The position numbers and the translations under genes were made by a program. From IMG/VR virus record IMGVR_UViG_3300025646_000209, positions 1 to 30,730 of that record: a stretch of DNA of 30,730 nt; one strand, given 5' to 3'. This stretch comes from a virus. Below the pieces are notes generated by a model. That model was not told where the DNA came from. It made no database searches and was given only the letters and a program-made list of their open reading frames with translations. This document shows positions 16,416 through 22,852 of this stretch, piece after piece (position 1 is the first letter of the stretch; the number at the start of each line of letters is the position of its first letter).

Positions 16416-16444
16416 TTGACAAATAAAACAAAACATGTTATATT
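16416..16444 (+). promoter_or_regulatory. Strong sigma70-type promoter, no gene directly downstream
   Basis: TTGACA (16416-16421), 17-bp spacer, TATATT (16439-16444) with extended -10 TGT. From the -35 to the -10 it is identical to the promoter at 16000. The next open frame with a ribosome site is 230 nt away and has its own promoter, so this one seems to make a short untranslated RNA or a long leader. Confidence 0.72.
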
Positions 16445-16450
16445 AATAGT

Positions 16451-16560
16451 ATAACAAACAACAAAACAAAACTTCATTAAGTTTGCTCTTTTCCTCCCAT
16501 TTTTGTGGGAGGACCCTTTACATCGCTGAAAAATAAAAATTAAAAAAAATAAAAAAAATA
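16451..16560 (+). ncRNA. Candidate small RNA with two hairpins
   Basis: Between two strong promoters there is no usable ORF but two clean stem-loops: AAACTT/AAGTTT (16469-16474 with 16479-16484, 4-nt loop) and CCTCCCA/TGGGAGG (16493-16499 with 16506-16512, 6-nt loop). The CCTCC arm is complementary to the phage's own GGAGG ribosome sites. No clear U-run terminator follows, only an A-rich tract, so the 3' end is unknown. Confidence 0.4.
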
Positions 16561-16561
16561 C

Positions 16562-16590
16562 TTGACACAATGTTAAAAACATGTTATATT
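16562..16590 (+). promoter_or_regulatory. Strong sigma70-type promoter, extended -10
   Basis: TTGACA (16562-16567), 17-bp spacer, TATATT (16585-16590) with TGT before the -10. It drives the 87-residue gene at 16675 through a leader of about 78 nt and may also read through to the SSB gene. Confidence 0.75.
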
Positions 16591-16601
16591 AATAACACGA
16601 T

Positions 16602-16621
16602 GGTTGATTGAGAGTTCAACC
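16602..16621 (+). promoter_or_regulatory. 5' leader hairpin
   Basis: GGTTGA (16602-16607) pairs with TCAACC (16616-16621) around an 8-nt loop, beginning about 5 nt from the expected transcript start. A hairpin at the very 5' end usually protects mRNA from decay, which would fit an abundant product. Confidence 0.45.
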
Positions 16622-16674
16622 GAAATTAAAAACGCTCAAAACAATTAAGACATTTCAATTTATAAGGAGGATAT

Positions 16675-16938
16675 ATGTCTACAAATTCATTCACATTCAA
16701 CGCTAACGTTTACACCGGAAGCTTCACAAAAAGAGATGGTTCTACACGAACAATGCGTTTCCTAAAGCAAAATGCTGTTCCACAATCTCTTCAAGGATCT
16801 GGACAAAAGCCACGTTATCTTGACACAAAACACGAAGTTGTATTCGATCTTGATCAAAATGGCTGGAGAGTGTTTAATCACAATAGAGTTGTAGAAACAC
16901 CAACATTTGAAAGACAAGAAGTAACTATCAACGGGTAA
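16675..16938 (+). CDS. Small basic beta-rich protein, possibly SH3-fold
   Basis: This 87-residue protein contains 'FTKRDGSTRTMRFLKQN', a pattern of two strands joined by 'KRDGS.RTMRF' that recurs in small phage proteins annotated as SH3 beta-barrel fold. It continues 'KHEVVFDLDQNGWRVFNHN'. Basic and aromatic residues suggest nucleic acid binding, but that is not shown. It has a strong AAGGAGG site 7 nt before ATG, its own strong promoter and a hairpin leader, so high expression is likely. It lies just upstream of the SSB gene, among replication genes. The fold call is tentative. Confidence 0.6.
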   Translation: MSTNSFTFNANVYTGSFTKRDGSTRTMRFLKQNAVPQSLQGSGQKPRYLDTKHEVVFDLDQNGWRVFNHNRVVETPTFERQEVTING

Positions 16939-17152
16939 TTAACTCAACAAAATTTTCAACAAACAAATATTTAAATAAGTTTTAATAACTTCCTCCGAGT
17001 TGTTTGCCAAGATCACCAACGCTTATAAAAAACTTGGCCCCTTTTTATCTTCCTATTTCAAGGACTGAAAATGGAAGCATTTATCTGGTTGAGACACAAA
17101 GTGTCTTTGCCTTAGACAGTTAAGTCAATAATAACAACATAGGAGTAAAATT
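16939..17152 (+). promoter_or_regulatory. 214-nt non-coding leader before the SSB gene, with hairpins
   Basis: No credible ORF is present (the ATG at 17071 stops after 13 codons). Two hairpins are visible: GCCAAG/CTTGGC (17006-17011 with 17033-17038) followed by CC and five T (17042-17046), a weak terminator candidate; and AGACAC/GTGTCT (17092-17097 with 17101-17106) with a 3-nt loop. No consensus promoter was found. T4 gp32 represses its own mRNA through its leader, so an autoregulatory leader is possible here. Confidence 0.35.
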
Positions 17153-17908
17153 ATGGCATTAGATCTAGAAGCAATGCGAGCTAAATTGGACGCATCAAAA
17201 AATGGTAACTCTGCAAAACAGCAAGATACCAAATGGAAACCAGAACAAGGAGACCAAACAATTAGAATTCTTCCAACAAAAGATGGAGATCCGTTCAAGG
17301 AATATCACTTTCATTATAATGTTGGTAAAAATCCTGGGATTCTTTGTCCTAAGAAGAACTTTAATGAAGAATGTCCAATCTGTGATTTCGCGTCAAAGCT
17401 TTGGAAAGAAGGAGTTGAAAACAATGATGAAGTTGCTAAGCGAGAAGCTAAGAAATTATTTGTCAGAAAACGTTATTATTCTCCAATCTTGGTTAGAGGA
17501 CAAGAATCAGAAGGCGTTAAAATCTGGGCTTACGGTAAGCAAGCTTATGAAACATTATTGGGGTATGTTTTAGATCCTGATTATGGTGATATTACAGACG
17601 CTGAAGCTGGAACTGACATAGTGTTAAATTATGATGTTCCTGGAACTCCTGGTTCGTTTCCAAAAACCACTCTTAAGCCTCGCCGTCGTCCATCCGTTCT
17701 TTGTGATGATGATGTTGCTGATTGCGAAGCTCTGCTTAACTCGGTACCAGACATTGGTGCTTTGTTTGAGCGAAAAACAACGGCTGATGTTCAAGCTATT
17801 TTGAACGAAGCTCTTTCTACTGACGGCTCTGAAGGTTCAACCTCCGAGACCTATAAGTATGGTGAGCAAGATGCTGTTGATGCTGCCTTCGATAAATTGG
17901 GAGCTTAA
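17153..17908 (+). CDS. Single-stranded DNA-binding protein, T4 gp32-like
   Basis: This 251-residue protein matches the gp32 plan. A basic N-terminal region for cooperative binding is followed by a zinc site, H52 or H54 with C65-x8-C74-x2-C77 ('CPKKNFNEECPICDF'). The spacing is close to T4's H64, C77, C87, C90. After it come aromatic and basic OB-fold strands ('KLFVRKRYYSPILVRG', 'VKIWAYGKQAYETL') and a Ser/Glu/Asp-rich acidic tail that in gp32 recruits other replication proteins. It coats ssDNA at the fork and in recombination intermediates and would work with the UvsX-like recombinase and helicase encoded nearby. It is shorter than T4 gp32 (301). The start has a GGAG site 8 nt upstream behind a long non-coding leader. 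Confidence 0.9.
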   Translation: MALDLEAMRAKLDASKNGNSAKQQDTKWKPEQGDQTIRILPTKDGDPFKEYHFHYNVGKNPGILCPKKNFNEECPICDFASKLWKEGVENNDEVAKREAKKLFVRKRYYSPILVRGQESEGVKIWAYGKQAYETLLGYVLDPDYGDITDAEAGTDIVLNYDVPGTPGSFPKTTLKPRRRPSVLCDDDVADCEALLNSVPDIGALFERKTTADVQAILNEALSTDGSEGSTSETYKYGEQDAVDAAFDKLGA

Positions 17909-17919
17909 GAGAAACGGTC

Positions 17920-17939
17920 GCCCTCTCCGTTATGAGGGC
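17920..17939 (+). terminator. Stem-loop after the SSB gene
   Basis: GCCCTC/GAGGGC (17920-17925 with 17934-17939) encloses an 8-nt loop, 12 nt after the SSB stop. Only a short, mixed T/A stretch follows, so termination would be weak; it may instead protect the SSB mRNA 3' end. Confidence 0.45.
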
Positions 17940-17964
17940 ACTTTAATCAAATAAAGGAGACAAA

Positions 17965-18165
17965 ATGATTAATTTATTATTATTAGCACTTATTGCATGT
18001 GGAGCTGAAGAAGAAACAGACACATCAAAAGAAGCTGAAGTGGAAGAAACACAAGAAGAAGTTACCGAAGAGCAAACAGAAGAAAGCTCCGAGGAAGTTC
18101 CAGCAGAGGAAGAAACAGAAGAAAGTTCTGAAGAAACTCCTGCCGAAGAAGGAACAGAAGAATAG
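17965..18165 (+). CDS. Glu-rich putative lipoprotein
   Basis: This 66-residue peptide begins 'MINLLLLALIACGAEEE': a hydrophobic run ending in a lipobox-like L-I-A-C12, then about 54 residues made almost only of Glu, Thr, Ser, Val, Pro and Ala in imperfect repeats ('EESSEE.PAEE'). If processed by signal peptidase II, it would be an envelope-anchored, very acidic tail. The signal is unusually short (11 residues before Cys) and lacks the usual N-terminal Lys/Arg, so lipidation is not certain. It has a good AAGGAG ribosome site 7 nt upstream and lies between the SSB and GHKL genes. Phage lipoproteins are often superinfection-exclusion or receptor-blocking factors; that role is only a suggestion here. 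Confidence 0.6.
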   Translation: MINLLLLALIACGAEEETDTSKEAEVEETQEEVTEEQTEESSEEVPAEEETEESSEETPAEEGTEE

Positions 18166-18191
18166 TTCATAGTACCTCCGAAACAATGAAC

Positions 18192-18232
18192 ATGCAGGGT
18201 TAGGGAGTCTCCTGCGTTGAGAAATGACTCCC
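18192..18232 (+). promoter_or_regulatory. H-type RNA pseudoknot upstream of the GHKL ATPase gene
   Basis: Stem 1 is GCAGG (18194-18198) with CCTGC (18211-18215), extendable by a T-G and an A-T pair. Stem 2 is GGGAGTC (18203-18209) with GACTCCC (18226-18232). The arms interleave, giving a classical H-type pseudoknot with loops of 4 nt (GTTA), 1 nt and 8-10 nt. It ends 15 nt before the AAGGAG ribosome site. A hairpin-only reading would use stem 2 alone. A translational operator or mRNA-stability element is the likely role. Confidence 0.6.
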
Positions 18233-18259
18233 ATTTTACTATCAACAAGGAGAGATACT

Positions 18260-19966
18260 ATGCCAAAATATTTTAGTACACCAGACCCAGCAAGACAATT
18301 AACAGAAATAATAAACAGAATAGGAAACCAAACACCAATAGAAATGATTATCAGGGAAGCAGCAATAAACGGTCACGATGCAAATAAAAGATTTTCTCGA
18401 GAAGTAAGAGGGGTTGTACATTTTACAAGAGACTGGGAATATCCTAAGAAACTATCTATTATAAACTATAATGGAGAGTATTTTGGAGAAAAAAACTTAG
18501 AAGCATTTATGACAGTTGCATATACTAATAATTTAAATCCAGAGCAAACTTCAGAAAACTTTGGTATTGGAGCAAAAACTTCATATCTTTTGCATGGAGC
18601 TATGTTATACAGAACTAAAAAAGCGGGAGAAGAACTAGGAACTTATTTTATTATAGAGAAAGACAAAGAAACAGGAAACTATGGTTTAAGAGATATTTGG
18701 TGCCCTTATAATGAACATTGGACAAATACTCCGGTCTGTGATAAATTTTCTCAATATTTAACTATTGATACTGAAGGTACTGAAATGGTCCTACTGGGAA
18801 ATTCAGATGATCAAGACACTTTCCTTCAACTAGACCACAGCTCCAGTATTTCCGGAAAATCAGAAGGTACAGGTTGGTCAATCTCTAACTATCTTAGTAT
18901 GAGACTTTTCAAAGATATTGGCACTACTTTTAAAGTAGAAATTCAAAATACAACCACAAATGAAAAAATTAGAGATAACAAGATTAAACCTTTGTTAGAT
19001 TATTTATCTTCTTGTAAAAGATATGGAAACTTTCCCTTACAAGGTAATAACATTCCAGAAGGAACTATTGCTCACTATGGACTTGTCCCTCAAGGAGATA
19101 AAATAATGACTTTTAGCTCTGGTTTTGTTTCTTTCGCTTATAAGAATGAAAATTATTTAAACCAAAAGATACATCCAGCTGCTAAAGCCCAACAGTTGAT
19201 TAGTTGCGGAATTCATACAAAACCAAATAGTTGGTTTATTGTTTTTGAGTTACCAGAAACAGAAAACATAAATATTGAAATGCATAGAAAATCTCTCGAT
19301 GGTATCGAGAAGGAACTTTATTATAGTGCATTTGCACAGAATCTTCCGGAAGAAATATTAGATTGGTTGGAAAACGAAGTTAGCGCAAAAGATGATACAA
19401 GAGAAATTGATGATTGGCTCAAAGATAGATTTAAATTTAAAATAGAGCAAGACACATGTGGTAAAGAAAAGGGCGATAAGGTTTGTAATGATTCAGAAAA
19501 AACTATTCCTTTAACTCCTGAAGAGCAACAAAAAACAGCTAGAATTTCAAAATTTCAAAAAGAAAATAAAAGCACAATACCACCTAAAAAAATACAAAAC
19601 TTTGACATCCCAAACCATAGAAGAGTATCTCATGGAGAAACTTTACCACTCGTTCAATTCAATTTTGATGCCTACACGATAACTGTAAATGAAGATAATC
19701 CTTTGTGGAAATACAGAGTTCAGCAAATTTCTAAGGATTTCAATACAGGTATTGAATCAATAATAGAAACTGAAGTATATAGAAGAATCTTAGACTCAGC
19801 TATTGGGGCAATTTTTGAAATTCAAGAAGTATATCCAAAGGAAACAATACATAATAAAAAAGACAAGTGGAGTCCGGAAATCTTATCTAGCATTTGGACC
19901 AAAGATCAGGTCAATAATTCTAACAGATATTTAAAGAAAAAATATTCTAATTTTGTAAAAAAATAA
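18260..19966 (+). CDS. GHKL-fold ATPase, rIIA-like
   Basis: This 568-residue protein has an N-terminal Bergerat (GHKL) ATP-binding pattern: 'IIREAAINGHDA' (E33, N37, D40) is the N-box and 'ENFGIGAKTSYL' (G102-x-G104) the glycine box and lid. T4 rIIA and its phage relatives are GHKL proteins of this sort. The usual DxGxG box is altered: at the expected place the sequence is 'IINYNGEYFG', with Asn (about 69) instead of Asp, so ATP binding may differ. The C-terminal 180 residues are charged and end Lys-rich. I start it at the ATG at 18260, which has AAGGAG 7 nt upstream; an in-frame ATG 12 codons earlier lies at the pseudoknot's end and has no ribosome site. No rIIB-like partner is seen nearby. 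The rIIA link is by fold and size, so function is uncertain. Confidence 0.7.
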   Translation: MPKYFSTPDPARQLTEIINRIGNQTPIEMIIREAAINGHDANKRFSREVRGVVHFTRDWEYPKKLSIINYNGEYFGEKNLEAFMTVAYTNNLNPEQTSENFGIGAKTSYLLHGAMLYRTKKAGEELGTYFIIEKDKETGNYGLRDIWCPYNEHWTNTPVCDKFSQYLTIDTEGTEMVLLGNSDDQDTFLQLDHSSSISGKSEGTGWSISNYLSMRLFKDIGTTFKVEIQNTTTNEKIRDNKIKPLLDYLSSCKRYGNFPLQGNNIPEGTIAHYGLVPQGDKIMTFSSGFVSFAYKNENYLNQKIHPAAKAQQLISCGIHTKPNSWFIVFELPETENINIEMHRKSLDGIEKELYYSAFAQNLPEEILDWLENEVSAKDDTREIDDWLKDRFKFKIEQDTCGKEKGDKVCNDSEKTIPLTPEEQQKTARISKFQKENKSTIPPKKIQNFDIPNHRRVSHGETLPLVQFNFDAYTITVNEDNPLWKYRVQQISKDFNTGIESIIETEVYRRILDSAIGAIFEIQEVYPKETIHNKKDKWSPEILSSIWTKDQVNNSNRYLKKKYSNFVKK

Positions 19967-19994
19967 AAAACCATAATAATAAGGAGAAACAACA

Positions 19995-21116
19995 ATGGGA
20001 AAAGTAATACAAATGGCAACACAAAAAGCAGGAAAAATCAATATAGCAGACTTAAAAAAGTCAATGAATAAATCAATGGGAATTGAGGCAGCACATGACC
20101 TAAGAGAAGATAATCCAACTGAAGTTAAAGATTGGATTCCAACAGGTTCAAGATGGCTCGACTCTATTATTTGTAAAGGAAAAATGGGAGGCATTCCCGT
20201 TGGAAAGATAACAGAAATTGCTGGACTATCATCTGTCGGTAAGTCTTATCTTGCTGTTCAAATAGCAGCTCAAGCACAAAAACAAGGAAAGTTTGTGGTT
20301 TATTATGATGCAGAATCAGCGATAGATCCTGTTTTTCTTTCAGATGCTGGAATAGACATGGATAATAACTTTCTTTATGTTCAAGCAGTTTCAGTTGAAA
20401 TAGTTTTAAAAGCAATCGAAGATATGATGAACCAATACGGAGACCAACAACAATTTGTTTTTATTTGGGATTCAATTGCAGCAACACCATCAGATAAAGA
20501 CTTAGAAGGCGATTTCAATCCTCAATCTTCAATGGCCGTTAAGCCAAGAATCTTTGCTAAAGCATTTCCAAAACTAACAATTCCTTTAGCAAATGGACAA
20601 CACACTCTTATTCTTATAAATCAATTAAAAACAAACATCACAAGCAATATAGCTGAGGCTTTAACAACACCTTACATAGCACCTGGTGGTAAAGCAATAG
20701 AGTACTTCTGCTCACTTCGTATTTGGCTCACAGGTCGTAAATCAAAGCAATCTTTTGTTCTTGATGAATCAGGAAGACGAGTTGGATCTGAGGTTAAAAC
20801 AAAGATAGTTAAATCTCGCTTTGGAACCCAAGATAGAATTTGCGTTTTTCAAATCCGTTGGGGAGATAATGTTGGGATCATGGATGAAGAATCATGGCTT
20901 GAGGTAATAAAACAATCATCTTCTTATAAAAACGCTGGTGGTTGGTGTGTCCTGGAGCACAAAGGAAAAGAACATAAATTCCGAGCTAAAGATTGGATGG
21001 ATAAACTAAAAGATAAAGAATTTAAAGAAATAGTTTCTGAAATAATGGATGAAGAATTAATACATAAATTTGAGTCATCTGGCTCAAACATTGTTCCAGA
21101 CGACATAGACGATTAA
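19995..21116 (+). CDS. uvsX: UvsX/RecA-family recombinase
   Basis: This 373-residue recombinase has the RecA core: Walker A 'GLSSVGKS' (77-84), Walker B 'FVFIWD' with D159 followed by 'SIAATPSDKDLEGDF', the loop with 'INQLKTNI', and 'PGGKAIEYFCSLRIWL', which matches the conserved 'GG.AlkfyaS.Rl.i' of RecA/UvsX. Size fits T4 UvsX (391). It forms filaments on ssDNA covered by the gp32-like SSB and starts recombination-dependent replication and repair. The N-terminal 'AGKINIADLKKSMNKSMG' may be the filament-interface helix. The C-terminus is acidic ('IVPDDIDD'), as in RecA proteins. The ATG has an AAGGAG site 9 nt upstream, 28 nt after the GHKL gene, and a strong terminator follows, so it ends this operon. 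Confidence 0.93.
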   Translation: MGKVIQMATQKAGKINIADLKKSMNKSMGIEAAHDLREDNPTEVKDWIPTGSRWLDSIICKGKMGGIPVGKITEIAGLSSVGKSYLAVQIAAQAQKQGKFVVYYDAESAIDPVFLSDAGIDMDNNFLYVQAVSVEIVLKAIEDMMNQYGDQQQFVFIWDSIAATPSDKDLEGDFNPQSSMAVKPRIFAKAFPKLTIPLANGQHTLILINQLKTNITSNIAEALTTPYIAPGGKAIEYFCSLRIWLTGRKSKQSFVLDESGRRVGSEVKTKIVKSRFGTQDRICVFQIRWGDNVGIMDEESWLEVIKQSSSYKNAGGWCVLEHKGKEHKFRAKDWMDKLKDKEFKEIVSEIMDEELIHKFESSGSNIVPDDIDD

Positions 21117-21142
21117 CATAATGCTCCTGTTGTTGATGGTAG

Positions 21143-21171
21143 CCCCCTTGCATTCGCTTGGGGGTTTTTTT
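21143..21171 (+). terminator. Intrinsic terminator after the recombinase gene
   Basis: CCCCC (21143-21147) pairs with GGGGG (21160-21164), with an inner GC/GC pairing inside the loop, followed directly by seven T (21165-21171). It lies 27 nt after the stop and separates the replication operon from the following unknown genes. Confidence 0.82.
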
Positions 21172-21209
21172 ATTTCTAAAGACCCTATTTACTAAAGCGG
21201 AGAAATGAC

Positions 21210-21965
21210 ATGAAATTAACTAAAAGTAATCTTTATAAACTTATAAACGAAGCAATAAACGAAGCTTGGGCTGTTAAATCTGGGACTAGAATTCCCACAC
21301 AAAAAGCTGGTTCTTCTTCTTTACAAGCAACACAATATCCAAACCCTGGAGATGCTTATAAAGCTTACCAAAATGGGGTTGAGTTACACGGTTGGGACAA
21401 ATATGCACAAATAATTTCCGATCTTTATGATGCAGCTCCTGACTCTACACCTTCAGGTCTAGAGCAATTTAAGCAATTTCAAAGCAAAACAGCTTCATTA
21501 CACAAACCAATAGAAGGGATCTATAACATTGAATATGTAGACAGACAACCTTATGTTTCAGCAAAAGAAATGTCAGACAAAATGAAAGAAACAGGTAAGT
21601 TTGAAATTTCATCTCAATTTCTTCAATCAGACGATCCAGAAGAAATAAAAACAAACTTACAAAACAGAGCAGTTCATGATTATTATGGACACCTTAGAGC
21701 CAGAGGTCATGAAAAAGACCCATCAGTTATTGGAGAGTTCTCTTTGATTGGTGAATTGATAGCTTATAACAATCAGTTAAAAATTACATCGCCAAAGATA
21801 GTTCCTTTGATGTTTACTCTTATTGTAGGACAAGCCGCCTATTTCTATTACAAAGGGCACTTCCCGAAATTAAAACTATCAGAACTTCCTGGTGTTGATT
21901 ATTTTAACATTGGAAACATTGATGGTTATGAAATAACACCAGACAATGATTTAAGGAAAATATAA
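21210..21965 (+). CDS. Unknown protein with HDYYGH motif and capsid-targeting-like N-terminus
   Basis: This 251-residue protein starts 'MKLTKSNLYKLINEAINEA', a helical tag closely resembling the start of the gene at 28356 ('MKLTKQLLKEMILKEM') and of many marine phage proteins. T4 head-internal proteins carry comparable N-terminal capsid-targeting helices removed by the prohead protease. The body contains 'RAVHDYYGHLRARGHE' followed by 'GEFSLIGELIAYN'. A recurring phage family has this 'fRavHDyyGH....G..GE..A' signature, whose His, Asp and Glu residues look like a metal site, but I do not know a proven function. Inference: a protein packaged in the head or ejected with DNA. It runs by one base into the next gene, with which it is probably co-translated. 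Confidence 0.6.
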   Translation: MKLTKSNLYKLINEAINEAWAVKSGTRIPTQKAGSSSLQATQYPNPGDAYKAYQNGVELHGWDKYAQIISDLYDAAPDSTPSGLEQFKQFQSKTASLHKPIEGIYNIEYVDRQPYVSAKEMSDKMKETGKFEISSQFLQSDDPEEIKTNLQNRAVHDYYGHLRARGHEKDPSVIGEFSLIGELIAYNNQLKITSPKIVPLMFTLIVGQAAYFYYKGHFPKLKLSELPGVDYFNIGNIDGYEITPDNDLRKI

Positions 21966-22687
21966 TGAAAATAAGAATTTTAAGAGAATTTAGAGAAACT
22001 ATTCCAACTATTAAAGCCACCAGACAACAAATGTTGTCAGCAGAACACAATACACGAGTTTTATCTGATGATCTTGTTTTATTTGAACAATTTACAGAAG
22101 ACTTTAACATTATATTTTCGACACCTGACAATCCTAACCTAGAATATTGTAAAATTTTCTATAATGGCTTAGCTCAGAATTCTAATTCTGAATATCTGAC
22201 AATGTACACAGTAGAGAAGCTATCTCAAATGTATCTAGTAATGCCAGAGGACAAAACAGCTGGAATGGGTTGCGATCAAAACGGACATATGGGTTCTGGT
22301 TGGAACAATGGTTCTCGAAGAGGAGTTTTGAAAAAATTAATGGATTACGCAAGAGATAACTTTGGTGGACGTTCCGGAGATCATTTTGATGGTGGTCTTG
22401 GAGGTTACTATGCTTCATTAGGTTTAACAGAAGTATACCAAATTCTTGAATGGGACCCACAATATGCTCCAAGTGATTGGAATTATAAACCAATTGATGT
22501 TTTTAATCCAAAGAAATCTGTTTATGCTCCAGCAGTACAAATTTATCAACAAAATCCAACCTCCGCTCCTCAACAAAAAATGGAATTAGTGGTAGAAAGC
22601 GGCTTTAAAATTACAACAAGTCCTTACCACAAAATACTTCAATACTCAAATGGCGAACCAGATGTAGTTTATAGAAGATATCCATAA
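21965..22687 (+). CDS. Unknown protein with Gly/Asp-rich, possibly acetyltransferase-like core
   Basis: This 240-residue protein starts on the last A of the previous stop (TAATGA-type overlap). The N-terminus 'MKIRILREFRETI' is a basic amphipathic helix that could be another targeting tag. The centre reads 'GVLKKLMDYARDNFGGRSG' and 'HFDGGLGGYYASLGLTEVYQ', then 'EWDPQYAPSDWNY'. The pattern of a helix, then a 'D....G..FY..lGF..v.' motif and an aromatic strand, is reminiscent of GNAT acetyltransferases, but the acetyl-CoA loop is not convincing. It could equally be a structural or head-packaged protein paired with the HDYYGH protein upstream. I do not assign a function. The strong promoter for the next genes begins 15 nt after its stop. 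Confidence 0.55.
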   Translation: MKIRILREFRETIPTIKATRQQMLSAEHNTRVLSDDLVLFEQFTEDFNIIFSTPDNPNLEYCKIFYNGLAQNSNSEYLTMYTVEKLSQMYLVMPEDKTAGMGCDQNGHMGSGWNNGSRRGVLKKLMDYARDNFGGRSGDHFDGGLGGYYASLGLTEVYQILEWDPQYAPSDWNYKPIDVFNPKKSVYAPAVQIYQQNPTSAPQQKMELVVESGFKITTSPYHKILQYSNGEPDVVYRRYP

Positions 22688-22701
22688 AATTATTTTTTTT
22701 C

Positions 22702-22730
22702 TTGACAAAAATGATCTTTCGTGTTATAAT
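22702..22730 (+). promoter_or_regulatory. Consensus sigma70 promoter, extended -10
   Basis: TTGACA (22702-22707), 17-bp spacer, perfect TATAAT (22725-22730) with TGT before it. It is followed within 25 nt by the CGGAGG ribosome site of the 31-residue membrane peptide and then the 5' nuclease gene. Confidence 0.82.
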
Positions 22731-22755
22731 ATAAACATCATAAAACGGAGGATAT

Positions 22756-22851
22756 ATGAATTATGATTATATATGGGCTTTATTTGCCCTTGTTTTTATT
22801 GTTTTGCCAATAGCAGGTGCTTTCATTATGCACCATGATTGGAGGCGATAG
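22756..22851 (+). CDS. 31-residue single-pass membrane peptide
   Basis: An ATG at 22756 behind a perfect CGGAGG site and a consensus promoter opens a 31-codon frame. Its product is 'MNYDYIWALFALVFIVLPIA' followed by 11 residues ending in HHDWRR: one hydrophobic helix (about residues 6-25) with a positively charged C-terminus, so likely N-out/C-in in the inner membrane. The last codons (TGG AGG CGA TAG) contain the ribosome site of the nuclease gene, whose ATG follows the stop by one base. Translation of this peptide would therefore control or be coupled to nuclease translation. It may be a real membrane protein or mainly a coupling leader; the promoter and ribosome site argue that it is translated. 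Confidence 0.6.
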   Translation: MNYDYIWALFALVFIVLPIAGAFIMHHDWRR

Positions 22852-22852
22852 A

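Noticed and set aside
16036-16431. Long open frame on the - strand across the 113-residue gene
   Set aside because: It mirrors an AT-rich + strand gene with promoter and ribosome site, its product is implausibly Phe/Ile-rich, and it lacks its own ribosome site. No - strand gene is supported anywhere in the window.
18224-18259. Earlier ATG for the GHKL ATPase (12 more codons)
   Set aside because: It lies within the 3' arm of the pseudoknot and has no ribosome site, whereas the ATG at 18260 has AAGGAG at good spacing.
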